Of a stretch of 8,503 bases of DNA, positions 5,197 through 8,503 are shown one piece after another. The notes under the pieces are model-generated. The model did no database searches, was not told where the DNA came from, and was given only the letters and a program-made list of their open reading frames with translations. Every line of letters starts with the position of its first letter. Positions within the stretch are counted from its first letter, which is position 1. Origin of the DNA: Candidatus Latescibacterota bacterium (GTDB lineage Bacteria > Latescibacterota > UBA2968 > UBA8231); NCBI GenBank assembly GCA_003529325.1, contig DPVW01000059.1:1-8503 (forward strand), given 5' to 3'. Both the position numbers and the translations under genes were made by a program.

Positions 5197-6810
5197 CTAA
5201 AGCCCTTCCACCACTGGCAGCAGCAGACGGGATGGCGTTGATCGACCCCGCAGGACTCGTTGGGTAGCCACCACCGGCTCACCCTCCCACAATGGCGCCA
5301 GTCGGTTGCGATGCGGCAGGATGCGCGGAAAATCACTCGACGTCACCAGCAGCACCACACGACTGCCTGCGGGAAAAGTATATGCCGTCTGCCCCATGGA
5401 CAGTTGCAGCTCTGTCTCCTTGTCAGGCTCCAGTGGCTCGGGCCTGGCGGGGCTCTTGCGGAAGCGGCAGCGCTGTTGGCCCTGGGTCACGCAGGTGACT
5501 GAGCCCTCTGCCGCTTGGACGCACAGCCGGGCGATGAAATCGGTATCCTCAACATCGGTCGCAACGTGCAGTTCCAGGCCCACATCCCCGATCACGGTGA
5601 GTGGTGCCTGCAGTTTCTCGCCTCGATAACAGAGCACATCCGCCCGCTGCAGCGTTGAGCGCACGTCCACGGGACCAATGGGGCCCAGACCCCAGTACAG
5701 CGAACCCCCTCTCGTCGGCACGGGATCGAGGGGATCGTAGCGATAGGTATCCTCCCCGTCGGTCGCCGGTGTATCGCGGCTCAGTCCGCCCTCGGCGTCG
5801 AGATACCACGCCTGTATCTGTGCTTCAGGTGGTGGCCAGTCGGTTGTTTCAACCCAACGGTTCTCTCCCATAAGAAAGAGCCGCACCGGCGGCAGAGCGT
5901 TGAAGCCATCGTCGATATCGCGCAGATGGGCGTCGAAAAATCGCATCTCCTGCGCCAGCAGATCGACATCGGCGTCGATGCCGAATTCCCAATCCCCGTA
6001 ACGCGTGTGCACGGCGCCGGTGCCACTCACCGTCTGGTGACCCCAGGGCCCGATGAACAGCTTCTGCTCGCCCTTCAAGGCGCGGAATGACTCATACTGG
6101 GTTCGTGTCAGATGATCGAACCAGCCGCCGCTGTGCAAGGCGGGGAGATTGACGCTGGGGTATAGATGGTCCCAGTCGAGGCCCTGCCAGAACTCGTCGT
6201 CGGAGTCGTGTTCCGTCCATTGCTGCAGCGCCTGCGTCGGGAAACCGACCCGTTGCGCAATGGCATCGATGCCATCGAGATGGTTGAGATCGTCCCAGTC
6301 GAAGTGGTCCATCGCCGGCTGCGTACGACTTGACGAGTGGGTCAGCGACCAGCGGATCGCATTGGCCAGGGCAAAGCAGCCATCATACCGCAGCCAGTCG
6401 CGAAAGTAGGATCCCGGCGCCACGGAGGGGGCGATACACCGCAACGCTTCGTGTCCACGGGCGGCCACCGGCATTTGCACGATTCCGAGATAACTACGCC
6501 CCCACATGCCCACCCGCCGATTGCACCAGGGCTGATCGGCGATCCAGTCCAGGGCGGCTTCTCCATCGGCGGCTTCATCCACCAACGGCACGAAATGCCC
6601 TTCCGAGTCGTACTTGCCGCGGCAGTCCTGGGCGACAAAGGCATACCCGCCCTCAACAAAGTGACGCGCCTGTCTCTGCAACCCCTGCTTGTGGTAGGGC
6701 GTGCGCACGAGAATCGTTGGGAACGGTCCCGGCCCTGGCGGCAGATAAACGTCCGTCGCCAGACCCACCCCGTCATGTGTCGGCGCCATGCGCTGCAACA
6801 GTGCTTTCAT
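5197..6810 (-). CDS. CocE/NonD family serine hydrolase (X-Pro dipeptidyl-peptidase S15-like)
   Basis: A 537-residue alpha/beta hydrolase of the CocE/NonD family with a C-terminal jelly-roll domain (roughly residues 330-537). The opening DGVGLATDVYLPPG (13-26) is the family's N-terminal strand. Y39 in RTPYHK fits the oxyanion-hole tyrosine. The nucleophile is S106 in GMWGRSYLG, and the likely triad partners are D232 (GGWFD) and H258 (GPWGH). Family members hydrolyse esters and amides, from cocaine esterase to X-Pro dipeptidyl peptidases and glutaryl-7-ACA acylase relatives. I see no signal peptide; the N-terminus MKALLQRMAPTHDG is not hydrophobic. The ATG overlaps the ComA-like gene's stop as ATGA, so it is co-translated with biosynthetic enzymes. 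It could process an acylated or amide intermediate made by this operon, but no substrate can be deduced. Confidence 0.92.
   Translation of the reverse strand: MKALLQRMAPTHDGVGLATDVYLPPGPGPFPTILVRTPYHKQGLQRQARHFVEGGYAFVAQDCRGKYDSEGHFVPLVDEAADGEAALDWIADQPWCNRRVGMWGRSYLGIVQMPVAARGHEALRCIAPSVAPGSYFRDWLRYDGCFALANAIRWSLTHSSSRTQPAMDHFDWDDLNHLDGIDAIAQRVGFPTQALQQWTEHDSDDEFWQGLDWDHLYPSVNLPALHSGGWFDHLTRTQYESFRALKGEQKLFIGPWGHQTVSGTGAVHTRYGDWEFGIDADVDLLAQEMRFFDAHLRDIDDGFNALPPVRLFLMGENRWVETTDWPPPEAQIQAWYLDAEGGLSRDTPATDGEDTYRYDPLDPVPTRGGSLYWGLGPIGPVDVRSTLQRADVLCYRGEKLQAPLTVIGDVGLELHVATDVEDTDFIARLCVQAAEGSVTCVTQGQQRCRFRKSPARPEPLEPDKETELQLSMGQTAYTFPAGSRVVLLVTSSDFPRILPHRNRLAPLWEGEPVVATQRVLRGRSTPSRLLLPVVEGL
6753..6777. 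repeat. 25-base exact direct repeat, copy 2 (inside CocE gene)
   Basis: Identical to 4187-4211. Here it encodes residues 12-19 (HDGVGLAT) at the N-terminus of the CocE-family hydrolase, where the family consensus is closer to DGVRLATD. The residue that departs from that consensus (glycine for arginine) is the one shared with the kinase copy. Confidence 0.9.
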
Positions 6811-7601
6811 GCGCTGCCGGCGTTCACGCCCAGCCCGCGGCGATATGCCTCCAATGACATCAACTCATCGGCAGCGACATTGCCGATGTTGACCTGCGAG
6901 CCATAGCGCTTGATGAGTTCGCGGCGCATGTGATGGATGTCGCAGGCATGTACCCCTTCGATCCACGGTCCCGGCAGTTCGAACATCACCTGCTCCACGC
7001 CGATGGCGCGCACGATTTCATCCACCGCCGCCGCTGTTTCGGCCTTCTCAGAGACCAACTCCGCCGCCTCCACAAGCAACACGGAGGCTCCCGCATCCAT
7101 GCAGGCCATGGCGTTGTCGACGAGGGGGATCCTGTTCTCGAGTCCCTCTTTTCTGCCCACTTCACCAAGCACACGCAGACCGTAGTCCTCTACAGCTTCG
7201 GTGATGATCTTTCCCTTCCACTGCAGCGATACGGGGGCGATGTTATCCGACACCTCCACCCAGCGATACCCGAGATCGATGCAAGCGGGCAAATACCGAT
7301 CGAGTTTGCCGTGTACTTCAGCATACTCCAGGTATTGCCCTCCTGGGAATGGCTCAACGTCCCGCGAACGATACTGGTCGATCTTCTGCCTCAGCAGCTC
7401 TGTGGACCAAAGCCGTGACAGGCCCACAGCGATCTTGGCGAGATCGAAATACTCCGCACCCATATCCGTGAGATCTCGCTGCTGCTGCAGCCCAATACCC
7501 CAGTCGATGACCATCGTGAGACCGGAACTGCGTGGTTTGGCTGTGCGCTCCCCGGCGAGCGCGCCATCGAGACCGTTGAAGGGGTGTTCGTCCGGATTCA
7601 T
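6807..7601 (-). CDS. Phosphosulfolactate synthase-like protein (ComA family)
   Basis: A 264-residue TIM-barrel protein of the ComA/HSA32 family. ComA adds sulfite to phosphoenolpyruvate to give (2R)-phospho-3-sulfolactate, the first step of coenzyme M synthesis in methanogens and of sulfolactate synthesis in some bacilli. Conserved blocks are KPRSSGLTMVIDWGIGL (22-38), FDLAKIAVG (52-60), PFPGG (84-88), VEVSDN (115-120), LGEVGRKE (145-152), FELP (208-211) and the C-terminal VNIGNVAADELMSLEAYRRGL (237-257). The frame could begin at TTG 7604, but ATG 7601 gives a TGATG junction with the upstream stop and lies ten bases after a GAGGTGG, so I chose it. Plant HSA32 relatives show that the family is not limited to sulfolactate, so the activity is not certain. 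No comB, comC, comD or comE homologue is visible in the window. Confidence 0.88.
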   Translation of the reverse strand: MNPDEHPFNGLDGALAGERTAKPRSSGLTMVIDWGIGLQQQRDLTDMGAEYFDLAKIAVGLSRLWSTELLRQKIDQYRSRDVEPFPGGQYLEYAEVHGKLDRYLPACIDLGYRWVEVSDNIAPVSLQWKGKIITEAVEDYGLRVLGEVGRKEGLENRIPLVDNAMACMDAGASVLLVEAAELVSEKAETAAAVDEIVRAIGVEQVMFELPGPWIEGVHACDIHHMRRELIKRYGSQVNIGNVAADELMSLEAYRRGLGVNAGSA

Positions 7602-8503
7602 CAACGCAGGACCACCTCGCCAGCGGCAAGCGACTCCTTTCTGTCATCGCCTTCCCCGCTGCGCCACGTCAGTTGCACATCTTCTTGCCCTCCGTTGTAC
7701 AGCAACAGTTCTGCGGCCTGCGTGCCCACTGCCGGGCGGACAAGGGGCAGAATCTCCTCGGGCACTCGTGCGTTGCCATCGGCGTCGTGCAAGCGCACGG
7801 TCGGCACGAGTTCCCCTTTGGCTTCGCGGCAACCCAATAGCAGAGAGCCATAACACCCGGTGACGGCGCCAGCCCCCCAGTTGCGGCCATGACCGGCAGC
7901 GACGGAACAGATAGCGCCTCCCATGTCGGCATGTTCACGGCCACCGCGCAGAATCCGCAGCGCCATGGCAAACTTGCGTGCCCCACCACGCAGAGCCCGT
8001 CGTGCGTGGCGCACGTCCCCGCTGATCTGAAAAGCCAGCGTTGATGCCGCCGTTGATGGTTCGCGTAACGGACGCGCCGAACCATCCTCACCGAACTCGC
8101 CCCAGTAGAGCATATCTGCCCGTTTACCGATACCAGGCTCGCGGCGCTTGTGTTGTTCGGGGTCCATGATCACCCAGGGCGCGTCGTTCTCTGCTGGTGC
8201 GGCTTCAATCACACGCAAGGCCGCCTCGTCATAGCTGCTATCGCCAAATACGACTCGATAATGCGATACGGCGACGGCTGCTGGATCGCCGAAGGGATCG
8301 GCGAGTTGATCGATCAGGGGTTCGACGATACGCCGCGCAGCCTCCTGGAAGACTCGATCCCCTGAGGCCTCAAAAAGATCCCCGTAGGCCATCAGCGCTC
8401 CCGAAGCGAGGTGATTCTCGATGCCGCCGAGAGGGTCATTGCTGACCTTGTGACCCAGTGCGCACATGCCGGCAAAGCGGGACCGCTCCCCGGCGTCCCG
8501 CCA
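7601..8503 (-). CDS. Protein of unknown function, 5' end outside window (possible alpha/alpha-barrel)
   Basis: The frame is open from the right edge, so the gene starts beyond 8503; 300 residues are visible. The first ATG in view (8467) is probably internal, because the 12 codons before it (WRDAGERSRFAG) read on without a break. The N-terminal two thirds is helix-rich with repeated small-residue helices (ENHLASGALMAYGDLFEASGD; STAASTLAFQISGDVRHARRAL), which suggests an alpha/alpha-toroid like glycoside hydrolases or polysaccharide lyases. The last 80 or so residues (from about GELVPTVRLHDADGN) look beta-rich, like a small sandwich domain with an LLLYNGGQEDVQLTW strand pair. I see no motif that identifies a family, and the assignment rests on texture only. 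Its stop overlaps the ComA-like start (TGATG), so it belongs to the same operon. Confidence 0.75.
   Translation of the reverse strand, partial: WRDAGERSRFAGMCALGHKVSNDPLGGIENHLASGALMAYGDLFEASGDRVFQEAARRIVEPLIDQLADPFGDPAAVAVSHYRVVFGDSSYDEAALRVIEAAPAENDAPWVIMDPEQHKRREPGIGKRADMLYWGEFGEDGSARPLREPSTAASTLAFQISGDVRHARRALRGGARKFAMALRILRGGREHADMGGAICSVAAGHGRNWGAGAVTGCYGSLLLGCREAKGELVPTVRLHDADGNARVPEEILPLVRPAVGTQAAELLLYNGGQEDVQLTWRSGEGDDRKESLAAGEVVLR
7612..7618 (-). promoter_or_regulatory. Ribosome binding site of the ComA-like gene
   Basis: GAGGTGG on the minus strand lies ten bases before the ATG at 7601, inside the end of the upstream gene. It supports ATG 7601 over the TTG one codon earlier. Confidence 0.55.

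Overview
The window is a high-GC, gene-dense stretch that looks bacterial. Start codons follow Shine-Dalgarno-like purine runs where there is room for one, and a class II tRNA-like piece at the left edge resembles bacterial tRNA-Leu. I cannot name the organism. Three of the encoded families (4-phosphopantoate--beta-alanine ligase, pantoate kinase, phosphosulfolactate synthase) are best known from archaea, so an archaeal source or transfer from archaea is possible.

Layout: nine genes run leftward on the minus strand from the right edge (8503) to 170, almost without gaps. Neighbours overlap by 1 or 4 bases (ATGA, GTGA, TGATG, TAATG) or lie 5 to 7 bases apart, so this is very probably one translationally coupled operon whose promoter lies beyond the right edge. 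In transcription order: a 5'-truncated protein of unknown function (8503-7601); a ComA-like phosphosulfolactate synthase (7601-6807); a CocE/NonD serine hydrolase (6810-5197); a HAD phosphatase (5191-4547); a pantoate-kinase-like GHMP kinase (4550-3705); an archaeal-type 4-phosphopantoate--beta-alanine ligase (3708-2965); a D-2-hydroxyacid dehydrogenase (2965-1919); an HpcH/HpaI class II aldolase (1911-1135); and a threonine-dehydratase-like PLP enzyme (1138-170). The left 144 bases hold a tRNA-Leu-like 3' half on the minus strand and an uncertain rightward reading frame.

How the genes may work together (inference): the kinase and ligase are the two archaeal steps that turn pantoate into 4'-phosphopantothenate. 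Beside them are an aldolase, a hydroxyacid dehydrogenase and a 2-oxoacid-generating PLP dehydratase, which are the reaction types needed to build a pantoate-like dihydroxy acid. A ComA homologue adds possible sulfonate chemistry (phosphoenolpyruvate plus sulfite). The set reads as an uncharacterised biosynthetic operon for a pantothenate-like amide, perhaps a sulfonate-containing one, or as a relocated CoA-precursor pathway. The tRNA fragment at the left edge could mark the end of an integrated element that contains the operon.
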